From a virus: a stretch of 64,000 bases of DNA. The position numbers and the translations under genes were made by a program. This document shows positions 16,946-25,761 of this stretch, one piece after another. The notes under the pieces were generated by a model that did no database searches, was not told the origin of the DNA, and saw only the letters and a list, made by a program, of their open reading frames with translations. The DNA lies in IMG/VR virus record IMGVR_UViG_3300047476_000704, positions 62,001-126,000 of that record. One strand, written 5' to 3'. Within the stretch, counting starts at the first letter, position 1; every line of letters begins with the position of its first letter.

Positions 16946-17762
16946 ATGGGATGTCTAGCGCCTCCGTTTCGCCGGTAATTTCGGAAGTGAAATTATATTT
17001 AAGGTTCAAATCAGGTGAAATTGATTTAATATATTCTCTAACTGCTCTTGTATCTCTTGCTAACATATTTTTAGCAAACTTATTGATACTACCTTTATCG
17101 GTATCACCCTCTACCGATGTAATCATATATTTTAAACGTGTAGATACATCCGAAGCATTATCTTTATTTTTAGATAATCTTTCCATTGTTTGGATTTCAG
17201 CATTTATATCTTTTTCATCTTTATGAGTTAATATCTTAAATGTTATTTTCTTTTTAGATGCTGGTAATTCAAACTCATAACGATTTTCCGCATTAAGAAT
17301 TGATAAATCAATATCTTTTGTTTCAATTTCGGAAAGGTCAATTGTTACTTTTTGTTTTTCACCACTAAATGGGTCGGTAACTTCTACCTCATAATCAGGC
17401 CCATATCCTAAAATACGAGTTGCAAGAAATACTGCATTCTTATCACCAATTACTAAATCATCACAATTTACATCTGGTTGTACAATAACAGATTCAAATA
17501 ATTTATCCAACACTACACCTTTACGAATTAAATTTTGAGAAGAAAGAATATCTTCTTCCTTTGCTGTCATATATTTAATTTCCAAAGTTCCTTTACTTAA
17601 AGGATTTGATGGTGGATAACATTTACCTTCCGACGGTAATGAAATAATTTGAGTTGGAAAATCAAATGTTCTCACCGGAGTTGGTTGCGGTGTTTGTTCT
17701 GTTTGAGGTTGTGGTGCTTGAATTGGCTGTGTTCCTCTTGAAATGTTTAAATTTTCTTCCAT
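16914..17762 (-). CDS. gp26-like baseplate protein
   Basis: 282 residues. A Pro/Gln-rich N-terminus (about 10-30) precedes 'LPSEGKCYPPSNPLSKGTLE' and 'IKYMTAKEEDIL', then a helical region, ending with 'ALDIPFGISFFYPAN'. The initial 'lPs.G..y......g.l.ik.mta.EE..L' and the final DIPFG.SFF.P are characteristic of the T4 gp26-type baseplate family. It sits between a small zinc-like protein and the tape measure, as in other T4-like phages. Confidence 0.75.
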   Translation of the reverse strand: MEENLNISRGTQPIQAPQPQTEQTPQPTPVRTFDFPTQIISLPSEGKCYPPSNPLSKGTLEIKYMTAKEEDILSSQNLIRKGVVLDKLFESVIVQPDVNCDDLVIGDKNAVFLATRILGYGPDYEVEVTDPFSGEKQKVTIDLSEIETKDIDLSILNAENRYEFELPASKKKITFKILTHKDEKDINAEIQTMERLSKNKDNASDVSTRLKYMITSVEGDTDKGSINKFAKNMLARDTRAVREYIKSISPDLNLKYNFTSEITGETEALDIPFGISFFYPAN

Positions 17763-17767
17763 ATAAC

Positions 17768-17992
17768 TTATAATAAATTGTTTTTTATTCCTATTTGTTT
17801 AATACAATCGGGTCTTGAACATAGTTCATTTGGTAAATTACCACAAGAACATCTATCCTCATCTATTTTAGATGAAAATTTTTGTACACTATCCAAAAGT
17901 AATTGCTTGTTTGAGCTAGTTTGTTGCTCTTTTAGTAAATCTCTAATTTCAGTTAGTAGATTTTTGATTACTGCAAATTGTTCTAATTCCAT
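17768..17992 (-). CDS. Small coiled-coil protein with a four-Cys cluster
   Basis: 74 residues from ATG 17992. A longer TTG-initiated form would run through the promoter and is rejected. Residues 1-45 form a probable coiled coil (NLLTEIRDLLKEQQ). C48, C50, C58 and C63 (CSCGNLPNELCSRPDC) look like a compact zinc-binding knot. It lies between the tube and gp26-like genes with its own phage-type promoter 18 bases upstream. The function is unknown; an assembly factor is possible. Confidence 0.65.
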   Translation of the reverse strand: MELEQFAVIKNLLTEIRDLLKEQQTSSNKQLLLDSVQKFSSKIDEDRCSCGNLPNELCSRPDCIKQIGIKNNLL

Positions 17993-18010
17993 AACATCAT
18001 TTTTGTATAT

Positions 18011-18019
18011 ATAAATATA
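18011..18019 (-). promoter_or_regulatory. Phage-type promoter core before the Cys-cluster gene
   Basis: GGTATATTTATATATAC on the coding strand, 18 bases before ATG 17992 and 13 bases past the tube-gene terminator. Confidence 0.6.
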
Positions 18020-18032
18020 CCAAAACAAAAAA

Positions 18033-18056
18033 AGTGTGTAAAAAATTACACACTTT
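18033..18056 (-). terminator. Terminator after tail tube gene
   Basis: A perfect ten-base stem AAGTGTGTAA / TTACACACTT with a four-base loop, followed by TTTTTG on the coding strand. Confidence 0.85.
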
Positions 18057-18080
18057 TCTTAAATTACCAATTATTCACTT

Positions 18081-18569
18081 TTAGTATTCTAATACACAAT
18101 AATCCATTGATAAAGTAACCGTAATATTTACGGGGTCATTTGAACTCCAATCCATTTCACCAAATTCAGCTGCTGAAATGAATGCTCCAATCAATTTCCA
18201 CTCTTCTACTTTATCACCAACCGGTCCTAATGCGTAAATACTAATATCTTTTTTATAGAAATCCGCATAACCATCACGACCTGTAATTGATTCGTGTGAT
18301 GTTCTAATCCATTCCATAACCGCTTGTGCGCCAGATGGAACGATTGGGTCATACAATGTGATTGTTAAATCAGACCAATCAGATTTTCCTTTAATCTTAC
18401 GCTTCACGTTGATGTGGTCTAATACTACAGTTTCACTTGTATATTTTGGTCTATTAGCTGCTTTTACCATAAATGATGGGATACCACCCGCTTCCATTAC
18501 GAATCTACTAGCTAATTTGGGTTCAAAATTTTGATAAAAAACCTTATCATACCCTAATACGTCTGCCAT
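18081..18569 (-). CDS. Tail tube protein (gp19-like)
   Basis: 162 residues, close to T4 gp19 (163). It starts MADVLGYDKVFYQNFEPKLA, and 'SRFVMEAGGIPSFMVKAANR' is typical of the family; the C-terminus 'VNITVTLSMDYCVLEY' fits the tube beta-sandwich. It is transcribed alone between a phage-type promoter and a strong terminator, and has AAGGAG (18580-18585) ten bases before the ATG, consistent with very high expression. It follows the sheath gene directly, the classic gp18-gp19 order. Confidence 0.9.
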   Translation of the reverse strand: MADVLGYDKVFYQNFEPKLASRFVMEAGGIPSFMVKAANRPKYTSETVVLDHINVKRKIKGKSDWSDLTITLYDPIVPSGAQAVMEWIRTSHESITGRDGYADFYKKDISIYALGPVGDKVEEWKLIGAFISAAEFGEMDWSSNDPVNITVTLSMDYCVLEY

Positions 18570-18595
18570 TTTTTATATTCTCCTTATATCTTTTA

Positions 18596-18604
18596 TATAA
18601 ATAT
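18596..18604 (-). promoter_or_regulatory. Phage-type promoter core before tail tube
   Basis: GATATATTTATATAAAAG on the coding strand, 26 bases before the ATG, with the SD between them. Confidence 0.65.
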
Positions 18605-18620
18605 ATCGTTTTTTAATTTA

Positions 18621-20903
18621 TTATGCTCCAAAAGTTGCGCCAGTTGGTAAAATATTGAAGTCAATTTGGATAAATTCAGCAGTTTTAGTAGGTTGTAAGA
18701 AAATTGCTCCTTGTAAGATGTTTCTATCAATCACATCCGGTGTGTTATTTGAATCATCCATTACCACTCTAAATGCGTATAAACCTTGTCTTTGTTGGAT
18801 ACCCTCTAAATATGGGTTTACAGTATTTAAGAATCTTCTTCTAGTTTCAGTAGTATTTTGTTCAAACACTAAATAACGAGATGTAGAAGCGATGTATTTC
18901 TTAACAGTGATTAACAATCTTCTTACATTGATTCTATCTAAAGCGGATGGTTTAGATTGTAAAGTCTTTTGTCCGAATGCTACGATACCTTGTCCTGGGA
19001 ATTGAGCGATAGGATTAACTTTTCCTTCGTATAATGTATCTCTATCAGAGTGAGTTAAACGATTTACTACACCAATTGCTCCAGTGATACCACCACGATT
19101 TAAACCGGCTGGTGCGAACCATTCTGCTGCTGAATTATCATTAGCTGCGTAAACTGCTGGCATCAATACTGATGGTGGAACTGATACTAATTTGTTTGTA
19201 TTCAAATCAATTGTCTTAATCCAAGGGTAGTAAGTTGCTGCGTAGTTAGTATCTAATGATTCTGCTACTTCAACTGCTCCAGCGATTGTACCATCTTGTG
19301 CTACTGAATCCATAATATAGAAACAATCAGTACGAGATTCACACAAATCAATACCAGCTTGTGCTACCGATGGGTGTAATGTTTGGATAACACCTGGCAT
19401 AACTACCAAATTAATATCGTATTCGTCTTGATTAGATATTGCATCCAATGCTTTTTGATATGCTACTGAACCACTTTTAGCCGAAGTTGATAAATCAAAT
19501 CCTTGTGAGTTAGTTGCTGTAATAGATGTACCCTTTGTAATTGTTATTGCCGGGCTCATACCATCAAAACCACCTTGTAATGCTATTGCGAATGTTCTTT
19601 TAGCAACGTCTGCTGCCGTAGAACCAGTTAAATCTAAACTAGCACTTACATATCCAGTACCACCGGCATCTAATGCGAAACCAGATGTAGTTGTTGCACT
19701 TGCAGGAATTGGTTTTAAGAATTGAGTGTTATCAGCTGAATATGTACCTTCATAATCAAATCCACTTACATAAGATGCAGTAGTTGCTGATTTTGTTTGG
19801 TAAGAAACATCAACTAATGAACCAGTGTATAAACCTGCCCAAATTGGGTGTGAGTAACCAGCGTTTGCGTAAGGTGCAGCTGTTACTGGAATTGTATCTG
19901 GGTTCGATGGTGTAATGTAGATATAACGAGATTTGTTAGAATAATCACCATATTCGGTAATTTTTCCATTTGCATCAGATGTTACATATCTATCACCAAT
20001 TGCTCTTGCAATATAGTTTGGAGATGTTGGGTCTAAATTTAAGTTAGAGAATGTTTCTAATACATATTTTCTCTTATCAGTATCAGAGTATTTTCTAACT
20101 TGCAATGTAAATGTTGCGTAATCAGTACCAATAACCGAACCAGCAGCTTTAACATCTGAAATTACAATCTTAAATCTTGTGTTTTCAGCGTTACCATCTG
20201 AAATTGTATTTACCTTAAACAAGTTATAACGGCTACCACCAATTAATTGTGATTGGATGTATGGAGTTGAAGCTCCAACCGCATCATCGTTAAAGTTTTG
20301 TGCTGGTAAAATTACAGCCGAAGCAGTATAGTGTGAAGTTCCCAAAATACTTTCAAATGCAGTATATGCATATGCATTTTTAGAACCTAATGCCGATGTA
20401 CCAAATACCTTTGTTACTGCGTATGGGTCTGTTGGTGTAATTGAAAATTGGTTAGAATCTCCAAATTCTCCAATTTGAGAACCACTAATAAACATAACAT
20501 CTTCTCCAGATGGAGTAAATGTAGAACCAGTAAATGATGCAGATGTATTTGAGTTTTCGGTATTGTTTAATGTATAAACTAATTTTTGAAAACCACTACC
20601 AGATGCAATTACACCAATTGGTCCTAATTCTTTATATCCACCCAATCCAGCAACTCTTACGATTGTTACTACACCAGTTTCTCTTAAATAGTTTTGTACT
20701 GCATTTTCAGTATAATAAGTGCTATCAACAACACCAAAAATATCTTCAAATTCAGATTGAGTGTTTACAATTGTAGGTTTGAATGCTGGTCCTTGTTTGA
20801 AAGGTCCGATGAAAGCTCCACCGATTGCACCAACACCCTGTGCTATAAAAGATAAATCATTCTCTCTAGTGAAAACACCAGGTGATACGATTTTTTCAGC
20901 CAT
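18621..20903 (-). CDS. Contractile tail sheath protein (gp18-like)
   Basis: 760 residues (T4 gp18 is 659). The N-terminus 'VSPGVFTRENDLSF' and 'GAIGGAFIGPFKQGPAFKPT' are hallmark sheath features. The C-terminal 'INVRRLLITVKKYIASTSRY' and 'LVFEQNTTETRRRFLNTVNP', ending 'QIDFNILPTG', form the conserved contractile core. The extra length lies in a central Ser/Thr/Ala-rich beta region (about 110-480), likely the surface-exposed domains. AAAGGAG lies nine bases before the ATG. It is transcribed with its own promoter copy just upstream of the tube gene. Confidence 0.95.
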   Translation of the reverse strand: MAEKIVSPGVFTRENDLSFIAQGVGAIGGAFIGPFKQGPAFKPTIVNTQSEFEDIFGVVDSTYYTENAVQNYLRETGVVTIVRVAGLGGYKELGPIGVIASGSGFQKLVYTLNNTENSNTSASFTGSTFTPSGEDVMFISGSQIGEFGDSNQFSITPTDPYAVTKVFGTSALGSKNAYAYTAFESILGTSHYTASAVILPAQNFNDDAVGASTPYIQSQLIGGSRYNLFKVNTISDGNAENTRFKIVISDVKAAGSVIGTDYATFTLQVRKYSDTDKRKYVLETFSNLNLDPTSPNYIARAIGDRYVTSDANGKITEYGDYSNKSRYIYITPSNPDTIPVTAAPYANAGYSHPIWAGLYTGSLVDVSYQTKSATTASYVSGFDYEGTYSADNTQFLKPIPASATTTSGFALDAGGTGYVSASLDLTGSTAADVAKRTFAIALQGGFDGMSPAITITKGTSITATNSQGFDLSTSAKSGSVAYQKALDAISNQDEYDINLVVMPGVIQTLHPSVAQAGIDLCESRTDCFYIMDSVAQDGTIAGAVEVAESLDTNYAATYYPWIKTIDLNTNKLVSVPPSVLMPAVYAANDNSAAEWFAPAGLNRGGITGAIGVVNRLTHSDRDTLYEGKVNPIAQFPGQGIVAFGQKTLQSKPSALDRINVRRLLITVKKYIASTSRYLVFEQNTTETRRRFLNTVNPYLEGIQQRQGLYAFRVVMDDSNNTPDVIDRNILQGAIFLQPTKTAEFIQIDFNILPTGATFGA

Positions 20904-20940
20904 TTTTAATTTCTCCTTTTAATAATAATTTTTATCTTTA

Positions 20941-20949
20941 TATAAATAT
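20941..20949 (-). promoter_or_regulatory. Phage-type promoter core before tail sheath
   Basis: CTTATATATTTATATAAAG on the coding strand, 37 bases before the ATG, with AAAGGAG between. Confidence 0.65.
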
Positions 20950-20978
20950 ATAAGATTGTGATGAAAAGATATATTTGT

Positions 20979-21221
20979 TTATTGCTTTGGTGTAAATTCT
21001 CCAGTATCAATATCTAAATCGCCTTTACCATATTCGGTTTCGATTTTAGTTAATAATTCTATTTCTTCTAAACCAAATTTTTGATATTGTTCTTGTAAAT
21101 ATTTTTCATCTCGTTCTATTGTGGCTTTTTGAATTGCTAATTGTCCTAATGTAATTACAATTTGATTGAAACTATCACGTAATTCAACAATTTTTGTTTT
21201 GTATTCTTCTTTAATTTGCAT
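20979..21221 (-). CDS. Small coiled-coil protein
   Basis: 80 residues, predicted to be almost wholly helical (MQIKEEYKTKIVELRDSF to LLTKIETEYGKG), with heptad-like Leu/Ile spacing. The C-terminal 15 residues are acidic and polar. No family was recognised. It lies between fibre genes and the sheath with its own promoter copy 24 bases upstream. It may be a fibre or tail assembly chaperone, an inference from position and coil content. Confidence 0.65.
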   Translation of the reverse strand: MQIKEEYKTKIVELRDSFNQIVITLGQLAIQKATIERDEKYLQEQYQKFGLEEIELLTKIETEYGKGDLDIDTGEFTPKQ

Positions 21222-21245
21222 AACTTATATTGTTTATTTTATATA

Positions 21246-21254
21246 TATAAATAT
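21246..21254 (-). promoter_or_regulatory. Phage-type promoter core before the coiled-coil gene
   Basis: CCATATATTTATATATATAAA on the coding strand, 24 bases before ATG 21221. Confidence 0.55.
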
Positions 21255-21280
21255 ATGGGTTTATACTCAAACATCAAAAT

Positions 21281-22123
21281 TTAACCGATTTTTTTCTGAA
21301 TTTCTTCAATTTGCTTTTGTTGTTCTTTTATTGCTTCAATTAAAAGTGCTACTATTTTTTCATAGTGAACTGCAAGGTATCCCGAATTTCTTTCTACTAC
21401 AATTTCAGGTAAGATTTCTTGTATCTCTTGTGCTATTACCCCAATATCTTTACCTTTTTGATTGTGTACTTCATCAAATCCTTCTTTCCAATCAAATGTA
21501 TTTCCACTAATTTTATTTATTTTAGCTAACGCATCTACAATTGGTTCAATTTTTTCTTTCAATCTTCTATCAGATGAAAAATATGCGGTAATATCACCAG
21601 TTGCGGTTATTGCTCCTTGTACTGCTATACCTCCCGTAAATGTTCCTCCACCAAATGGGTTTCCAGTTGGTCCAGTTGGCCCCTGCGGTCCAGTTGAACC
21701 AGTTGGTCCTTGATTACCCTGCGGACCGTTTGGTCCAGTTCCACCTTGATTTCCTTGTGGTCCTTGGTTACCTTGCGTTCCAGTTGGTCCTTGATTACCT
21801 TGCGGTCCAGTTGGTCCAGTTCCACCCTGATTTCCTTGTGGTCCTTGAGCGCCAGATGTTCCCGATGTAGCTGCTGTATATGATGTACCATTTATACTCA
21901 AAGGACCTGTAACTGATAATGAACCAGTAACACCCATTGAACCCGTTATACTATGAGTATCATCTAATGAATTACCAAATTTGCTTGAACCTGATATAGA
22001 TGATTGTGTAACATAATATATTGAGGATGATATAATATATTGTTCAGCGGTAAGGTTTCCTTTTACCACCAAACTACCCGTTATATTTAATGAGCCAGTA
22101 AGTGAACTGCTGTGTATTTCCAT
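21281..22123 (-). CDS. Collagen-like tail fibre with S74 chaperone domain
   Basis: 280 residues. A short beta-rich N-terminus with repeated 'SGSLxVTGSLxI' strands leads into a Gly-X-Y block (about 87-150, GPQGNQGGTG type). A C-terminal Peptidase_S74 intramolecular chaperone begins 'YFSSDRRLKEKIEPI' (about 178 on) and contains 'KDIGVIAQEIQEILPEIV' and a final coiled coil. The Ser in the SDRRLK motif is the expected self-cleavage residue, so the chaperone should be released after trimer folding. It directly follows the 1193-residue fibre gene and probably shares its transcript. Confidence 0.85.
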   Translation of the reverse strand: MEIHSSSLTGSLNITGSLVVKGNLTAEQYIISSSIYYVTQSSISGSSKFGNSLDDTHSITGSMGVTGSLSVTGPLSINGTSYTAATSGTSGAQGPQGNQGGTGPTGPQGNQGPTGTQGNQGPQGNQGGTGPNGPQGNQGPTGSTGPQGPTGPTGNPFGGGTFTGGIAVQGAITATGDITAYFSSDRRLKEKIEPIVDALAKINKISGNTFDWKEGFDEVHNQKGKDIGVIAQEIQEILPEIVVERNSGYLAVHYEKIVALLIEAIKEQQKQIEEIQKKIG

Positions 22124-22125
22124 TA

Positions 22126-25100
22126 TTAACTATTTTTTAATTTTTCTATTTCGTTTCTTAATTCTACAATTTGAGATTGTTGTTCTTTCATTGCTTCTAT
22201 CAATACAGCAGTTAAACCTCTTTCTCTCACTGTCAAATATCCATTATCACCCATTCTCACTAATTGTGGGAATACTTGTTCTACTTCCTGTGCAATAACA
22301 CCTATATCTTTCTTAACACCCATAAAGGTTGCATGGATTGCTTTACCATTCCACTCATATTCGTATCCATTCAATCCCATTATCTTATCTAATGCCCCAA
22401 CTATTGGAGTTAGATTATCTTTTAATTGAATATCAGATGGAGTACCAAACGATGCAACATCACCACTTGCTACAATTGAACCAGAAACTTGTAATCTATC
22501 CGTATTATTATCAGATGAAACAGGTCCAATTAAAACATTAGTACCATTATCAGTAATTTGAGTTGCAACTGTAATAGTAGTTGATGATGCGTATTTAACA
22601 ACTTTATTTGTAGTACCACCAGTTATAGTAGTTCCACCGGGTCCTTGATTACCTTGCGGTCCCTGTGCCCCTTGTGCCCCACTCACACCCGATGTACCAA
22701 TTGTACCTTGCGGTCCTTGTGCACCCTGTGCTCCCGTAACACTTAAACCACTCGTACCACTTACACCGGATGTACCCGAAGTACCATTTGCGCCTGATGT
22801 ACCACTTACCCCCGATGAACCAGATGTTCCATTTGCACCACTTGCTCCTTGATTACCTTGTGGTCCTTGATTACCTTGCGGTCCGCTTGTACCCGAAGTA
22901 CCAAAGAATGTACCATCTATACCAGAAGTTCCCGATGTACCCGATACACCAGTACCTACACCGAATGTAAACATTGCATATCCAGCCTTTGCTACACTAA
23001 ATGTTATAGTTGTTTGGTTTATTGAATCTGATTTTATAGATTCAGGTATTATTACATATCCATTTTCATCATATACTTCTATCGCTGGATATAAGTTTCC
23101 TAAACTATGTGTTATTACCCAAGTTGTATTTGCTACGGATTGAGTATGTGTATATGCCGAACCATTTGTTGTACCCGATGTACCAGTTGTACCCGATGTT
23201 CCACTTGCACCTTGATTACCTTGCGGTCCTTGTGCTCCTTGTGCTCCAGTATTACCACTAGTACCAGTTGTACCCGATGTACCACCCGTACCAGATGTTC
23301 CGTTTGTACCATTTGCACCCGATGTTCCGTTTATACCACTTGTACCACTTGTACCATCTACACCAGTTGTTCCCGATGAACCCGATGTTCCAGTTGTACC
23401 CGAAGTACCACTTACACCACTTGTACCATTTATACCGGAACTACCACTTGTACCATCGGTTCCCGAAGTTCCATTATTACCAACATTACCTTGGTTACCT
23501 TGTGGTCCTTGGTTACCCTGTGTACCTTGATTACCTTGCGGTCCTTGATTACCTTGTGCTCCGCTTGTTCCACTTAAACCTTGATTACCTTGCGGTCCTT
23601 GGTTACCTTGTGAACCAGTTGTACCTTGATTTCCTTGCGGTCCTTGATTACCTTGTGTACCTTGATTTCCTTGCGGTCCTTGGTTACCTTGTGAACCCTG
23701 ATTACCTTGCGGTCCTTGATTACCTTGTGCTCCATTTGTACCATTTGAACCCTGATTACCTTGTGGGCCTTGATTTCCTTGTGTACCTTGGTTTCCTTGT
23801 GTACCTTGGTTTCCTTGCGGGCCTTGATTTCCTTGCGAACCAGTGTTACCTTGATTACCTTGTGTACCTTGATTTCCTTGCGGGCCTTGATTACCTTGCG
23901 TACCTTGAACACCTTGTGTACCTTGTACTCCCTGATTTCCCTGCGGGCCTTGATTACCTTGCGGTCCTTGTGCTCCTTGTACACCACTTGTACCAGTTGT
24001 ACCCGATGTACCACCACTACCAGATGTACCTGATGTAGAACCAAAGTATGAGTCTATTTGTTTAGCAGTTACAATTACTGATGGTGTATCAGGACGAGTT
24101 GGTGTTGTTAAACCACTATATGCTACCATTCTTGCAGTATCATCCGCAGATGAAAACGCAAATTCTACATAATCGTTTGCATTCAAATCAAAAAAGAATG
24201 AAACAAATGGTAATATTTCTGCGTTTGCCGATGCAAGTTGTACTATACTTGTACTGCCACTAACCGCTTGTCCATTTACTAATGCCCAAAAAGAAAAATC
24301 ATCTGTGTTTGAACTTGTCTTTGTTATTTGTGGTGATATAGCAAATTCATATGTTGCACTTGTAGATACTTTTAAATGAGAACCACTCTCTATAACGATA
24401 CCATTGGATTGTCCAGTAGTATTAAACGTCATAATTGTTGCTATGTTTGAACCAGAAACAATTTGAGTTTGTGTTGAACTGAACTCGCCAAATAAGTTAG
24501 TTAATACAGGTGCGTTTATACCCGATGTACCAGCCGTACCAGATGTACCGTCTATACCAGATGTTCCACTTGCTCCTTGATTACCTTGTGTACCTTGAAC
24601 ACCTTGTGTTCCTTGAACACCTTGTGTACCTTGGTTACCTTGCGGGCCTTGATTACCTTGTGGTCCAATATCTCCTTGATTACCTTGTGTACCTTGGTTA
24701 CCTTGTGTACCCTGATTTCCTTGTGGTCCTTGGTTACCCTGCGAACCCGTATTACCTTGATTTCCTTGCGTTCCTTGAACACCCTGCGTACCCTGCGTTC
24801 CTTGTGTACCTTGATTTCCCTGCGGGCCTTGGTTACCTTGTGTACCTTGATTTCCTTGCGTACCCTGATTTCCCTGTGGGCCTTGGTTACCTTGTGTACC
24901 TTGAACACCCTGTGTTCCTTGTGTTCCTTGTACACCCTGCGTCCCTTGATTACCTTGTGGTCCTTGGTTACCTTGAAAACCTTGCGTACCTTGCGGTCCT
25001 TGATTTCCTTGTGTTCCTTGTACACCCTGCGTACCTTGATTACCTTGCGGTCCTTGGTTACCTTGTGGTCCTTGGTTTCCTTGTGTACCTTGATTACCTT

Positions 25101-25707
25101 GATTACCTTGAGCTCCACTTGTACCAGATGTAGCCGAAGTACCTGATGTTCCAGATGTTGCCGATGTTCCGGATGTACCATTTGAACCAAATGAACCCTG
25201 CGGTCCAGTTGCACCCTGTGCTCCCTGTGCTCCTAATGGAACAGTCTTATAACCTATACGATTTTGAGAACTTGCATCAATAACCAAATATGTATCAGTT
25301 GATACGGCTGGAATATTTTCTAAATATAAGTAAGTATCTAACCAAACTGAACCAGTAAATTCATGTTTATCATCAGTTGTATTACCAAATCTAGTTGAAC
25401 CTGATGTTTGTAAAACCGATGATGATACATATGTTACATAATATTCATTTGCAGTTAATCTACCACCAACTACAACATTACCACTAAAAGTTGCGCTTGA
25501 TGCGGTTACATTTCCAGTAAAAGATAATGAACCAGTATTACCTCCAATTGTAACTAATGTTGCTTCACCACCGACACCGTCAGTTCCGATTTCTAATGTG
25601 TTCTTTGTGGTGTTTAAGTATGGTTCACCTTGCTCTAAATAGCCAGGAGATGTATTTAGTTTATCACTTTGACTACCACGTCTTATCTGAAAAGTTGTTA
25701 CTGCCAT
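22126..25707 (-). CDS. Giant multi-domain collagen-like tail fibre with S74 chaperone
   Basis: 1193 residues. Domains in order: an N-terminal 'QIRRGSQSDKLNTSPGYLEQ' anchoring domain shared with other fibres here; a first Gly-X-Y block (about 155-405); a C1q/TNF-like jelly roll ('VSTSATYEFAISPQI' to 'DTPSVIVTAKQI', about 408-565); a second Gly-X-Y block to about 850; an 'HTQSVANTTWVITHSLGNLY' beta domain; a third Gly-X-Y block; and a C-terminal S74 chaperone ('SDIQLKDNLTPIVGALDKI', 'KDIGVIAQEVEQVFPQLV'). The GPQGNQGTQG repeats should form a triple helix without hydroxyproline. The domain shuffling suggests a receptor-binding fibre under selection. Confidence 0.9.
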   Translation of the reverse strand: MAVTTFQIRRGSQSDKLNTSPGYLEQGEPYLNTTKNTLEIGTDGVGGEATLVTIGGNTGSLSFTGNVTASSATFSGNVVVGGRLTANEYYVTYVSSSVLQTSGSTRFGNTTDDKHEFTGSVWLDTYLYLENIPAVSTDTYLVIDASSQNRIGYKTVPLGAQGAQGATGPQGSFGSNGTSGTSATSGTSGTSATSGTSGAQGNQGNQGTQGNQGPQGNQGPQGNQGTQGVQGTQGNQGPQGTQGFQGNQGPQGNQGTQGVQGTQGTQGVQGTQGNQGPQGNQGTQGNQGTQGNQGPQGNQGTQGTQGTQGVQGTQGNQGNTGSQGNQGPQGNQGTQGNQGTQGNQGDIGPQGNQGPQGNQGTQGVQGTQGVQGTQGNQGASGTSGIDGTSGTAGTSGINAPVLTNLFGEFSSTQTQIVSGSNIATIMTFNTTGQSNGIVIESGSHLKVSTSATYEFAISPQITKTSSNTDDFSFWALVNGQAVSGSTSIVQLASANAEILPFVSFFFDLNANDYVEFAFSSADDTARMVAYSGLTTPTRPDTPSVIVTAKQIDSYFGSTSGTSGSGGTSGTTGTSGVQGAQGPQGNQGPQGNQGVQGTQGVQGTQGNQGPQGNQGTQGNQGNTGSQGNQGPQGNQGTQGNQGTQGNQGPQGNQGSNGTNGAQGNQGPQGNQGSQGNQGPQGNQGTQGNQGPQGNQGTTGSQGNQGPQGNQGLSGTSGAQGNQGPQGNQGTQGNQGPQGNQGNVGNNGTSGTDGTSGSSGINGTSGVSGTSGTTGTSGSSGTTGVDGTSGTSGINGTSGANGTNGTSGTGGTSGTTGTSGNTGAQGAQGPQGNQGASGTSGTTGTSGTTNGSAYTHTQSVANTTWVITHSLGNLYPAIEVYDENGYVIIPESIKSDSINQTTITFSVAKAGYAMFTFGVGTGVSGTSGTSGIDGTFFGTSGTSGPQGNQGPQGNQGASGANGTSGSSGVSGTSGANGTSGTSGVSGTSGLSVTGAQGAQGPQGTIGTSGVSGAQGAQGPQGNQGPGGTTITGGTTNKVVKYASSTTITVATQITDNGTNVLIGPVSSDNNTDRLQVSGSIVASGDVASFGTPSDIQLKDNLTPIVGALDKIMGLNGYEYEWNGKAIHATFMGVKKDIGVIAQEVEQVFPQLVRMGDNGYLTVRERGLTAVLIEAMKEQQSQIVELRNEIEKLKNS
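23170..24030 (-). repeat. Collagen-like coding repeat block, middle
   Basis: Tandem 9- and 18-base units encode GNQGPQ/GTQ/TSG triplets, interrupted by variable TSG stretches. Such DNA is prone to slippage and recombination with the other collagen blocks. Confidence 0.9.
24540..25210 (-). repeat. Collagen-like coding repeat block, N-terminal
   Basis: More than 80 consecutive Gly-X-Y codon triplets dominated by GNQGPQ and GTQGVQ. Near-identical nine-base units recur throughout. Confidence 0.9.
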
Positions 25708-25728
25708 TATATTTGTATTTCTTTCTTA

Positions 25729-25756
25729 TATAAATATCTATACATTCTATAAATAT
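25729..25756 (-). promoter_or_regulatory. Double phage-type promoter core before the giant fibre
   Basis: Two ATATTTATA copies (25729-25737 and 25748-25756), 21 and 40 bases before the ATG at 25707. This is the only doubled site in the window. Confidence 0.6.
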
Positions 25757-25761
25757 ATAGA

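Noticed and set aside
17993-18028. TTG-initiated extension of the Cys-cluster gene
   Set aside because: The extension would be encoded by the promoter motif and adjoining terminator region; ATG 17992 fits the spacing seen at other promoter copies.
22624-25210. CRISPR-like regularity of short repeats
   Set aside because: The repeats lie within a long Gly-X-Y reading frame and have codon periodicity; spacers of constant length are absent.
24552-25214. Long Lys/Arg-rich and Leu/Tyr-rich frames over the collagen blocks
   Set aside because: They are alternative-frame translations of the same nine-base repeats, with no start signals or plausible protein composition. Similar shadows occur at 23574-24044, 40570-41016 and 47673-47903.
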